5,420 nucleotides of DNA from an uncultured Actinomycetes bacterium (GTDB lineage: Bacteria; Actinomycetota; Acidimicrobiia; Acidimicrobiales; Acidimicrobilacustridaceae). A model generated the notes under the pieces. That model was not told the origin of the DNA, ran no database searches, and was given only the letters and a program-made list of their open reading frames with translations. Positions 1-5,420 of this stretch are shown here, piece by piece; position 1 is the first letter of the stretch, and each line of letters starts with the position of its first letter. The stretch is from contig CAMFLJ010000264.1 of the NCBI GenBank assembly GCA_945957335.1, positions 1 through 5,420 on the forward strand, given 5' to 3'. Position numbers and translations under genes: made by a program.

Positions 1-52
1 GCGTCGCGGGGGTGGTCCACGGCGTGAAGAGTTCGTACAACCACTCGGGCAC
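1..52 (-). CDS. Possible start of an unidentified protein, cut by the left edge
   Basis: A minus-strand frame begins with GTG at 52-50 and stays open to the window edge. It reads MPEWLYELFTPWTTPAT, only about 17 residues, and I recognise no family. In its favour are same-strand orientation, a gap of only 26 bases after the deaminase stop, an in-frame TAG just upstream at 64-62 that makes this GTG the first possible start, and G or C at nearly every third codon position. Against it, there is no visible Shine-Dalgarno sequence. A plus-strand frame over the same bases (3-65, ending in TAG) shares the same third-position bias, so a gene tail converging from the left cannot be excluded. Confidence 0.3.
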   Translation of the reverse strand, partial: MPEWLYELFTPWTTPAT

Positions 53-78
53 GGGGCGACGCTAGTGCGCCGTGCCGG

Positions 79-1122
79 TCACCCCCGGGCAGGCAGGCCC
101 GCCTCGGCGCGCAGGACGTCGAACTCCTCGAGGAAGCGCCGTCGGAGGGCGGACTTCTCGTCGTCGGGGGCCCATGACGCGTCGACGGCGGCGAGGGAGA
201 GGTCCTCCATCACCTCCAGGTCGTAGCCGAAGGCGTCGGCGACGGCGACGTACTCGTCGGCCAGGTCGAACCGCATCATCCCGGGGTCGTCGCTGTTCAC
301 GGTGACCCTCACGCCCTGGCCGCGCTGGGTGTCGAAGGGGTGCGACGCCACGTCGGGCACCACGTGGGCGATCACCACGTTCGAGGTCGGGCAGACGGTG
401 AGGGGGATGCCGGCATCGGCGACGCGACGAGTGAGCTCGGGGTCGTCGAGGAGCCGGAAGCCGTGGTCGATCCGCTCGCAGCCGAGCACGTCGATGGCGA
501 TGCGGATGTTCTCGGCGGGCCCGTCCTCTCCGGCGTGCAGCGTGCGGTGGAGCCCGGCGCGCGCCGCCGCCTCGAACGCAGGGGCGAAGGCGGCGTGGTC
601 GATGCCCCGCTCGACCGAGTCGGCGCCGACACCGAGCAGGAGCTCGCGGTCGCAACCAGCGGCGAAGGACACCATCTCCTCGGCGTGGGCCGGGCCCGAG
701 GGCTTGTCGACGTCGAGGATGAGCCGGCAGGTGATGTCGAGGTCGGCGTTGGCGTCGCGCACGCCGGCCGACACCCCGGCCCAGACCGTCTCGATGGGGA
801 CGCCGAGCTTCAGCACGAAGCCGGGCGAGAAGAACATCTCGCGGTAGCGCACGCCGGCGGCGACGCCGTCCTCGCAGGCCTCGTAGGCGATGCGGTGGAA
901 GTCGTCGGCCGTGACCAGGCTGCGGCACACCACGTCGTAGATCTCGAGGAACTGGTTGAGATCGGTGAACTCGAACAGGTCGGCCGGGTCGGCCACCGGC
1001 AGCCCGACCCCGTTGCCCGCGGCGAGCTCGGCGATGGTGGCGGCGCGGGCCGCGCCCTCGACGTGGCAGTGCAGCTCGGCCTTCGGGAGGCGGCGGAGAT
1101 GGTCGGCGGTGGCGGTGGTCAC
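79..1122 (-). CDS. add: Adenosine/adenine deaminase family protein
   Basis: A 347-residue zinc-dependent TIM-barrel deaminase, normal length for the family, expected in the cytoplasm. It should hydrolyse the 6-amino group of adenosine, adenine or a related 6-aminopurine to the 6-oxo product plus ammonia. Visible motifs: LPKAELHCHVEG near the N-terminus with zinc ligands H18 and H20; HAGED at 196-200 with zinc ligand H196 and catalytic E199; RIDHG at 218-221... with catalytic H220; CPTSN at 244-248; and NSDDP at 276-280 with zinc ligand D278 and catalytic D279. All key residues are intact. The start is GTG at 1122-1120; no in-frame start exists in the preceding ~50 bases and no Shine-Dalgarno is visible. 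HxHxEG and NSDDP (rather than HxHxDG and TDDP) resemble the adenine-deaminase-like or unassigned branch, so the exact substrate is open; an aminodeoxyfutalosine deaminase is another possibility. The upstream gap holds a TTCACA -35-like hexamer (1171-1166) but no convincing -10. The gene lies after the terminator of the binding-protein gene, so it probably has its own promoter. Confidence 0.93.
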   Translation of the reverse strand: MTTATADHLRRLPKAELHCHVEGAARAATIAELAAGNGVGLPVADPADLFEFTDLNQFLEIYDVVCRSLVTADDFHRIAYEACEDGVAAGVRYREMFFSPGFVLKLGVPIETVWAGVSAGVRDANADLDITCRLILDVDKPSGPAHAEEMVSFAAGCDRELLLGVGADSVERGIDHAAFAPAFEAAARAGLHRTLHAGEDGPAENIRIAIDVLGCERIDHGFRLLDDPELTRRVADAGIPLTVCPTSNVVIAHVVPDVASHPFDTQRGQGVRVTVNSDDPGMMRFDLADEYVAVADAFGYDLEVMEDLSLAAVDASWAPDDEKSALRRRFLEEFDVLRAEAGLPARG

Positions 1123-1189
1123 CGGGGGAGTCTGACAAGTCGCGCCACCTCGTTGGTTGCCCGCGTGTGAACACCTCGGACCGGACGCG

Positions 1190-1220
1190 ACGACGCCCCC
1201 GGCCGGGCCGGGGGCGTCGT
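1190..1220 (-). terminator. Strong hairpin terminator after the substrate-binding protein gene
   Basis: Bases 1190-1202 and 1208-1220 are perfectly complementary: a 13-bp, almost entirely G/C stem with a 5-base loop (CCGGG). The hairpin begins 18 bases beyond the stop codon of the substrate-binding protein gene and lies before the deaminase gene. No T-run follows on the minus strand, which is common for actinobacterial terminators. As an inverted repeat it would also fold in a plus-strand transcript, but no plus-strand gene is supported here. Confidence 0.75.
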
Positions 1221-1238
1221 GGTGGAGCGGGGGCCGGA

Positions 1239-2318
1239 TCAGGCCGGCGGGGTCTTGAGGTCCGGGTTCTCCTTGTAGACCTCGGCGATCACCGACATGT
1301 CGAACAGCTTGTCGGCGGCGATCGGGATGTCGACCAGGGCGAGGGCGTCGATGACCTGCTTCTGCAGCGACTCGGAGATGGTGCAGATGCCGTTGGTCGA
1401 GGTCTCCGGCGTGAGGACCAGGGTGTTCTGGTCCTTCGACTGCAGGAGCTCCTTGGCCGGGTCGAGGCCCTGGTCCTTGCCGTACACGTTGACGGCCAGG
1501 TCGACGGGCAGCTGCGGGTCGGCGACGGAGTCACGCCAGCCCTTGATGTCGCCGAGGAGGGCGGCCTTGACCGCGTCGCGGTTCTTCTCGAGGAAAGAGC
1601 GCTTCACGATCTGGTTCTGGCCGGTGATCGGGAAGCCGTAGTCGGCGAGGAGGAACACCTCGGGCTCGACGCCCTGGATGCGCAGGGTGTTGGGCTCGTT
1701 GGTGAAGTACGAGAACCAGCCGTCGACCTCGCCGTTGATGAGCGGCTGCGGGTCGAACTGCACGGGAACCTTGGTGACCTGGGACTCCGTGAGGTCGTTC
1801 GCCTTCAGGAAGGCGTTCCAGATGACCTCGTTGGTGGCCTGCACGCCGATCTTCTTGCCGATCATCGCCTGCGGGTTGGCGATCGGCTTGTCCTTGCGAC
1901 TGGTGATGGCGAAGGGGTTCTTCTGGTACACCGCACCGACGATCACGAGGTCGGCGCCCTGGTTGATGGCGGCGGCGGTGACGTTGGGGTCCGAGACGCC
2001 GTAGACGGCCTTGCCCGCCTCGACGACCGCGTCCTGGGCGACGGTGGGGCCACCGGCGATGAGGTCGACCTTGTCGAAGCCCTGGTAGTAGCCGCGGCTG
2101 TCGGCCACGTACTGGCCGGCGAACTCGGTGTTCTTGATCCACATCAGCTGGTAGCTGAGGGTGCCGAGCCCGCTGCCGCCGCTGCCCCCCGAGCCGGAGC
2201 CCGAGCTCGAGCTGCTGCCGCACGCGGCCAGCAGGGTGCTGGCGCCACCGCCGAAGACGGCCAGCCCGGCGGCGCCGACGGCCCCGCGGCTGAGGAAGGA
2301 ACGACGGTCGAGCGGCAC
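1239..2318 (-). CDS. ABC transporter substrate-binding lipoprotein, NMT1/THI5-like
   Basis: A 359-residue extracytoplasmic solute-binding protein. The N-terminus carries a twin-arginine signal (DRRSFLSRG, R5-R6), a hydrophobic Ala/Gly-rich core and a lipobox LLAAC with acylated cysteine C33, then a Ser/Gly linker to about residue 50. It should therefore be exported folded and anchored to the outer face of the membrane. The mature domain opens with LSYQLMWIKNTEFAGQYVAD (55-73) followed by IAGGP (87-91), the pattern of NMT1/THI5-type binding proteins (SsuA, ThiY, RibY relatives), which bind sulfonates, pyrimidine thiamine precursors, flavins or other small heterocycles. IGKKIGVQ at 153-160 is the usual start of the second lobe. 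The start is GTG at 2318-2316 with GGAGG five bases upstream. No permease or ATPase gene is adjacent in the window. Between an XDH-type enzyme and an adenosine deaminase, a purine or related N-heterocycle ligand is likely, but this is inference from context. The gene looks like its own transcription unit, with a candidate promoter upstream and a hairpin downstream. Confidence 0.9.
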   Translation of the reverse strand: MPLDRRSFLSRGAVGAAGLAVFGGGASTLLAACGSSSSSGSGSGGSGGSGLGTLSYQLMWIKNTEFAGQYVADSRGYYQGFDKVDLIAGGPTVAQDAVVEAGKAVYGVSDPNVTAAAINQGADLVIVGAVYQKNPFAITSRKDKPIANPQAMIGKKIGVQATNEVIWNAFLKANDLTESQVTKVPVQFDPQPLINGEVDGWFSYFTNEPNTLRIQGVEPEVFLLADYGFPITGQNQIVKRSFLEKNRDAVKAALLGDIKGWRDSVADPQLPVDLAVNVYGKDQGLDPAKELLQSKDQNTLVLTPETSTNGICTISESLQKQVIDALALVDIPIAADKLFDMSVIAEVYKENPDLKTPPA

Positions 2319-2323
2319 TGGCG

Positions 2324-2328
2324 CCTCC
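2324..2328 (-). promoter_or_regulatory. Ribosome binding site of the substrate-binding protein gene
   Basis: The minus strand reads GGAGG followed by five bases (CGCCA) and the GTG start at 2318. This near-ideal Shine-Dalgarno site supports the GTG start, which also places the twin-arginine motif at the usual distance from the N-terminus. Confidence 0.75.
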
Positions 2329-2371
2329 GGTGCGATGGGCCCCCGGCTCCGGTGCCGGCGGCGGATGCCCG

Positions 2372-2401
2372 ACGATAGGACGGCAGCGGCAGTGCTGTCA
2401 G
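2372..2401 (-). promoter_or_regulatory. Candidate sigma-70-type promoter for the substrate-binding protein gene
   Basis: On the minus strand CTGACA (2401-2396, five of six matches to TTGACA) is followed 18 bases later by TATCGT (2377-2372, four of six matches to TATAAT). Transcription would begin near 2365, giving a leader of about 45 bases with the GGAGG site near its end. The -35 region sits in the most A/T-rich stretch of this gap. The leader also contains a small possible hairpin (2343-2347 with 2354-2358), too weak to call as a control element. Confidence 0.45.
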
Positions 2402-2428
2402 AAATCCTTCACCGGCCGTTCAGGTCGG

Positions 2429-2442
2429 CGACATCTGTGTCG
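2429..2442 (-). terminator. Weak hairpin just after the molybdenum-hydroxylase operon
   Basis: CGACA and TGTCG form a 5-bp stem with a 4-base loop, 12 bases beyond the stop codon of the catalytic subunit. The stem is short and has no T-run, so it is at best a weak terminator or pause site. Read-through from the hydroxylase operon into the binding-protein gene therefore remains possible. Confidence 0.2.
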
Positions 2443-2454
2443 TCGCAGGGTGGC

Positions 2455-4770
2455 TCAGCCGCGTCCGTGGAGCAGGTGCCAGACCCGGCTCGGGGTGAGC
2501 GGGGTGGCGAGGTCGCGGACGGCGTCGGCGGGCAGCGCGGCCGCCACCGCGTTGGCCACGCAGGCGAACGAGCCGTTGGTGCCGCCCTCGCCCATGCCCT
2601 TCATGCCGCCGGGCGTGTACGGCGACGGGGTCTCGGTGAGCACGACCTCGATGTCGGGCACGCTGGCCGACACCGGGAGCAGGTAGTCGAGGAAGGTGGT
2701 GGTGCGGGGCTGGCCGTCGCCGTCGACGACGATCTCCTCGAGCAGGGCGGCACCGAGGCCCTGGGCGACGCCGCCGTGCACTTGGCCCTCGACGATCGTG
2801 GGGTTGACCACCGTGCCGCAGTCGAGCACGACGCCGTAGCGCTCGACGTCGACGATGCCGGTGGTGGGGTCGACCGCCACCCGGCACACGTGGGTGCCGA
2901 ACGAGAACGTGTACTGCTCGGGGTCGTAGGCGAAGCGGCACTCGAGGCCGGGCATCTCGTCGCCCTCCGGCAGGGCCCAGCCCTGCCAGGCCCGGCGGGC
3001 GACCTCGGCGATGGTGAGCGACACGTTGGTGCCGGCCACCGTGGCCCGGCGCCCGCCGAGCACGATGTCGGCGGGGGCGGCCTCGAGCATCTCGGCGGCG
3101 ATGCGGCGGAGCCGGTCGGCGAGGGCCGAGGTGGCCTGAACGACGGCGCCGCCGCCGACGGCGATCGAGCGGGAGGCCGCGGTGCCGTAGGCGCTGTAGG
3201 GGCTGCGGTCGGTGTCGGAGTGGACGAGCTCCACGTCGGCCACGTCGACGCCCAGGCGGTCGGCGGCGAGCTGCACGAACGTGGTGGCGTGGCCCTGGCC
3301 CTGGGGGCTGGTGCCGACGAAGAGCCGCACGGTGCCGTCGGGCTCCATGCGCGCGATCGCCGACTCCCACGAGCCGACGTCGAGCCCGACGTGCGGGTTG
3401 CCCTGGCTCGGGCCCACGCCGGCCATGTGCACGTAGCTGGCGTAGCCGAGGCCGCGGAGGCGCCCGTCGTCGGGCGGCTCGGGCCAGGCCGACGCGATCT
3501 CGCGGGCCCGTAGGAGCGCGGCGCCGTAGTCGCCGTTGTCGTAGGTGATCGGCGCGCAGCGCGTGGCGTAGGGCTGCTGCTCGGGCCGGATCATGTTGCG
3601 CAGGCGGATGTCGACCGGGTCGACGCCGAGCTCGCGGGCGACGACCTCGACCGCCCTCTCGCACACGAAGACGGCCTGGGTCTGCCCGAAGCCCCGGTAG
3701 GAGCCGGTGGGGGTGGTGTTGGTCGCGACGACGGTGGCCTCGGTGCGCACCGCGTCCCAGGTGTAGGACTCCGGCACCATCCCGGCGAGGGTGAACAGAG
3801 GGCCGCCGCCGAAGTGGGCGAGGTAGGCCCCGGCGTTGCGGAACGCCCTGACGTGCAGCCCTCGCAGTCGGCCGTCGAGGTCGAACGCCACCTCCACGTC
3901 GACGGTCTCGCCCCGGGCCTGGTGGGTGGCCACGAGGGTCTCGTAGCGGTCCTCGACCCACTTCACCGGCCGGCCCAGGTGGAGGGCGGCGAGGCAGGCC
4001 ATCAGCTCGTCCTCGTAGAGGTGGTCCTTCAGCCCGAACCCGCCGCCGACGTCGGGGGCGACGACGCGGATGCGGTGCTGCGGGAGGCCCGTGACCGAGG
4101 CGAGGGTGTCGCGCACGGCGTGGGGTGCCTGGGTGGAGGTCCAGACGGTGAGGCGCCCGTCGGGCTCGGGCACCGCCACGATGCCCCGGGGCTCCATCGG
4201 TGAGCCGGCGACCCGACCCAGGTCGAGGCGGAACGAGACCGTGCGCTCGGCGGCGGCGAAGACAGCGGCGGTGTGCTCGGCGCTGTCGCCGGTGTCCCAC
4301 CGGCTCATGACGTTGTCGGGCCGCTCCGCGTAGAGCAGTGGCGCGCCCGGGGCCAGGGCCTCGCGGGTGTCGACGACCGAGGGCAGGTCGTCGACCTCGA
4401 CCAGCACGCGCTCGGCCGCGTCCTCGGCCTGGTACCGATCGGCCGCCACGACGACAGCGACCGGCTCGCCGACGAAGCGCACCCGGGTGTCGACCACCGG
4501 GTGGTCGCGCTGGAAGTCGCCCGGCATGTGCCAGACCACGGGGATCCGGCCGGAGCAGGCGGCGTTGAGCTCGTCGGGGCCGAGCACCACCGCGCCGGGC
4601 ACGTCGACCTCGGAAGCGTCGATGCCGAGCAGCTCGCCGTGGGGGACCGGCGACCGGACGATGGCGGCGTGGAGCAGGCCGGGGATGTCGACGTCGTCGG
4701 TGTAGCGACCTCGGCCCGCCAGCAGGCGAGGGTCCTCGAGGCGCGGCAGGCGCTGACCGACCCAGGTCAT
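2455..4770 (-). CDS. Molybdopterin-binding catalytic subunit, xanthine dehydrogenase family (CoxL-like)
   Basis: A 771-residue large subunit of a molybdenum hydroxylase, typical length for the separate CoxL-type subunit. It should hydroxylate an N-heterocycle or aldehyde at the Mo cofactor and pass electrons to the iron-sulfur subunit. It opens with VGQRLPRLEDPRLLAGRGRY (4-23), the usual beginning of this family, followed by the a/b-hammerhead domain to roughly residue 140. The Mo-binding part shows PMEPRG (191-196), GGGFGLKD (242-249), SYRGFGQ (357-363), PQGQGH (489-494), EGQVHGGVAQG (661-671) and KGMGEGG (724-730) with E728 as the expected catalytic base. SYRGFGQ replaces the AYRCSFR loop of true CO dehydrogenase, so the Cys that carries the Cu-S-Mo cluster is absent. 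R359 aligns with the substrate-binding Arg of xanthine dehydrogenases, while D249 sits where they have Glu. The ATG at 4770-4768 overlaps the small-subunit stop as ATGA and has AGGAGG four bases upstream; an open frame running further upstream is only a shadow. Natural substrate unproven; purine is favoured by context. Confidence 0.92.
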   Translation of the reverse strand: MTWVGQRLPRLEDPRLLAGRGRYTDDVDIPGLLHAAIVRSPVPHGELLGIDASEVDVPGAVVLGPDELNAACSGRIPVVWHMPGDFQRDHPVVDTRVRFVGEPVAVVVAADRYQAEDAAERVLVEVDDLPSVVDTREALAPGAPLLYAERPDNVMSRWDTGDSAEHTAAVFAAAERTVSFRLDLGRVAGSPMEPRGIVAVPEPDGRLTVWTSTQAPHAVRDTLASVTGLPQHRIRVVAPDVGGGFGLKDHLYEDELMACLAALHLGRPVKWVEDRYETLVATHQARGETVDVEVAFDLDGRLRGLHVRAFRNAGAYLAHFGGGPLFTLAGMVPESYTWDAVRTEATVVATNTTPTGSYRGFGQTQAVFVCERAVEVVARELGVDPVDIRLRNMIRPEQQPYATRCAPITYDNGDYGAALLRAREIASAWPEPPDDGRLRGLGYASYVHMAGVGPSQGNPHVGLDVGSWESAIARMEPDGTVRLFVGTSPQGQGHATTFVQLAADRLGVDVADVELVHSDTDRSPYSAYGTAASRSIAVGGGAVVQATSALADRLRRIAAEMLEAAPADIVLGGRRATVAGTNVSLTIAEVARRAWQGWALPEGDEMPGLECRFAYDPEQYTFSFGTHVCRVAVDPTTGIVDVERYGVVLDCGTVVNPTIVEGQVHGGVAQGLGAALLEEIVVDGDGQPRTTTFLDYLLPVSASVPDIEVVLTETPSPYTPGGMKGMGEGGTNGSFACVANAVAAALPADAVRDLATPLTPSRVWHLLHGRG

Positions 4771-5261
4771 CGGTCCTCCTCCCCGCCGTCGAGCACCGCC
4801 CAGGCGTCGGCCACCGCCGCCCGGATGTTCACGTAGCCGGTGCAGCGGCACAGGTGGCCGCCGAGCACCTCGTCGACCGCGTCGTCGATGGTGCAACCGG
4901 CCTCGGCCGCGGCCACGAGCGACATCACGATGCCCGGGGTGCAGAACCCGCACTGGAGGCCGTGGTTGCGGTGCATGGCCTCCTGCACCGCGTGCAGCGA
5001 CGCCCCGTCGGCCAGGCCCTCGACCGTGCGCACCTCGGTGCCCTCGGCCTGCACCGCGAGCATGAGGCACGAGCGCACCGCCCGCCCGTCGAGCACCACC
5101 GTGCACGCACCGCAGGCCCCCTGCTCGCAGGCGACGTGGGTGCCGGTGAGCCCGGCACCGTGGCGCAGGGCGTCGGAGAGGAGGGTGCGGCCCTCGACCT
5201 CGACCGCGAGGGGAGCACCGTTCACCGTCAGCTCGACGCGGCGGTGGTCGGTGGCGGTCAC
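4767..5261 (-). CDS. [2Fe-2S] iron-sulfur subunit of molybdenum hydroxylase (CoxS-like)
   Basis: A 164-residue cytoplasmic electron-transfer subunit with two [2Fe-2S] clusters, passing electrons from the Mo site to FAD. The N-terminal ferredoxin-like domain has C45, C50, C53 and C65 (ACEQGACGACTV then SCLM), the plant-ferredoxin pattern. The C-terminal four-helix domain has C104, C107, C138 and C140 (QCGFCTPG then HLCRCTGY), the cluster nearest the Mo cofactor. All eight ligands are present and the length is normal. The start is GTG at 5261-5259, sharing GTGA with the stop of the upstream FAD subunit; no Shine-Dalgarno is seen before it, so translation probably depends on coupling. At its other end it overlaps the large subunit by ATGA. 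The tight medium-small-large order matches the cox-type arrangement and implies equal production of the three subunits. Confidence 0.96.
   Translation of the reverse strand: MTATDHRRVELTVNGAPLAVEVEGRTLLSDALRHGAGLTGTHVACEQGACGACTVVLDGRAVRSCLMLAVQAEGTEVRTVEGLADGASLHAVQEAMHRNHGLQCGFCTPGIVMSLVAAAEAGCTIDDAVDEVLGGHLCRCTGYVNIRAAVADAWAVLDGGEEDR
4775..4782 (-). promoter_or_regulatory. Ribosome binding site of the catalytic subunit gene
   Basis: Inside the end of the small-subunit gene the minus strand reads GGAGGAGG, ending four bases before the ATG at 4770. It fixes that ATG as the start of the large subunit and suggests that initiation there does not rely only on the ATGA overlap. Confidence 0.75.
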
Positions 5262-5420
5262 GGTGCGAGCCCGGGGAGGAGGCGGCGGACGAGGGCGCCG
5301 GCGAGCGCGGCCCGGTGCGGCGCGCTGGCGTGCACGTCGTCGGCCGGTGCCACCTCGACGATCACGGCGTCGGCGCAGTCGTCGACGGCCGCGGCGTCGA
5401 GGGGGCGACCGAGCAGGAGC
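5258..5420 (-). CDS. FAD-binding subunit of molybdenum hydroxylase (CoxM-like), C-terminal end only
   Basis: This gene enters from the right edge and ends with TGA at 5260-5258; 53 codons are visible. The frame includes the stretch DDVHASAPHRAALAGALVRR, which matches the C-terminal domain of CO-dehydrogenase-type flavoproteins, where a D-x-H-A-S-x-x-Y/H-R segment precedes the final helix. The FAD-binding domain itself lies outside the window. The subunit would take electrons from the [2Fe-2S] subunit and hand them to NAD+, a quinone or another acceptor. Its stop overlaps the next start as GTGA. The frame is too short to appear as a stand-alone open reading frame; the call rests on this motif and on the conserved M-S-L gene order. 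Confidence 0.85.
   Translation of the reverse strand, partial: LLLGRPLDAAAVDDCADAVIVEVAPADDVHASAPHRAALAGALVRRLLPGLAP

Noticed and set aside
62..1174. Minus-strand open frame of 370 codons overlapping the deaminase gene
   Set aside because: Arg/Pro-rich translation with no motifs; the frame used by 79-1122 contains the complete deaminase active site.
1120..1189. Promoter for the deaminase gene based on TTCACA at 1171-1166
   Set aside because: The hexamer matches the -35 consensus in five of six bases, but there is no TA-containing -10 hexamer at a suitable distance, so it was not called as a feature.
2154..2220. Ser/Gly repeat-like tract possibly representing a DNA repeat
   Set aside because: It encodes the flexible linker after the lipobox cysteine and N-terminal part of the mature binding protein, a common feature of actinobacterial lipoproteins, and shows no regular DNA repeat unit.
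1167..2378. Long plus-strand open frame (403 codons) opposite the substrate-binding protein gene
   Set aside because: The translation is a Gly/Arg/Val/Asp-rich low-complexity product with no motifs; it is the mirror of the strongly wobble-biased minus-strand gene, which has a signal peptide, lipobox and family motifs.
2161..3513. Plus-strand open frame of 450 codons across the binding-protein start and the catalytic subunit
   Set aside because: It spans two real minus-strand genes and the gap between them, has biased Gly/Ala/Val/His composition and no recognisable domain; a typical GC-rich shadow.
2420..4300. Minus-strand open frame of 626 codons in another frame of the catalytic subunit gene
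   Set aside because: The product is extremely Arg/Pro/Gly-rich, as expected from an out-of-frame reading of GC-rich coding DNA; the overlapping frame has all the conserved molybdenum-hydroxylase motifs.
4771..5106. N-terminal extension of the catalytic subunit to a start at 5106
   Set aside because: The extension is Arg/Gly/Ala-rich and overlaps the conserved [2Fe-2S] subunit; family-typical sequence starts at the ATG at 4770, which has a good ribosome binding site and an ATGA overlap.

Overview
The window is a very GC-rich (by eye around 70 %), densely coded stretch in which every gene I can support lies on the minus strand. Strong G/C bias at third codon positions, frequent GTG starts, 4-base start/stop overlaps, a Tat-type lipoprotein signal followed by a Ser/Gly linker, and a terminator hairpin without a U-run all fit a high-GC actinobacterium. 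An Acidimicrobiia-like or other soil/marine actinobacterial lineage is possible, but the sequence alone does not fix the genus.

Reading in the direction of transcription (right to left), the window opens with the last ~53 codons of an FAD-binding (CoxM/XdhB-like) subunit. It is joined by a GTGA overlap to a [2Fe-2S] subunit (CoxS-like, 164 aa), which is joined by an ATGA overlap to a molybdopterin-binding catalytic subunit (CoxL/XDH-like, 771 aa). Together they form a complete M-S-L type molybdenum hydroxylase, apart from the cut-off N-terminus of the first subunit. The active-site loop reads SYRGFGQ, not the AYRCSFR of aerobic CO dehydrogenase, so it should be a xanthine-dehydrogenase-family hydroxylase and not a CO oxidiser.

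A 136-bp gap follows. It holds a candidate promoter and a good ribosome binding site, and leads into a lone NMT1/THI5-type ABC-transporter substrate-binding lipoprotein (359 aa), whose end is marked by a strong 13-bp hairpin terminator. Next comes an adenosine/adenine deaminase-family enzyme (347 aa) with all zinc and catalytic residues present. At the extreme left edge another reading frame may begin, but too little is visible to name it.

The most economical reading is part of a purine (or similar N-heterocycle) uptake and catabolism locus: the binding protein captures a substrate outside the cell, the deaminase converts the 6-amino purine to the 6-oxo form, and the molybdenum hydroxylase oxidises the ring. 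The deaminase and hydroxylase assignments rest on visible motifs; the shared pathway is inference. I found no mobile element, CRISPR array, RNA gene or clearly undescribed system. Most other long open frames are shadows of the real genes.
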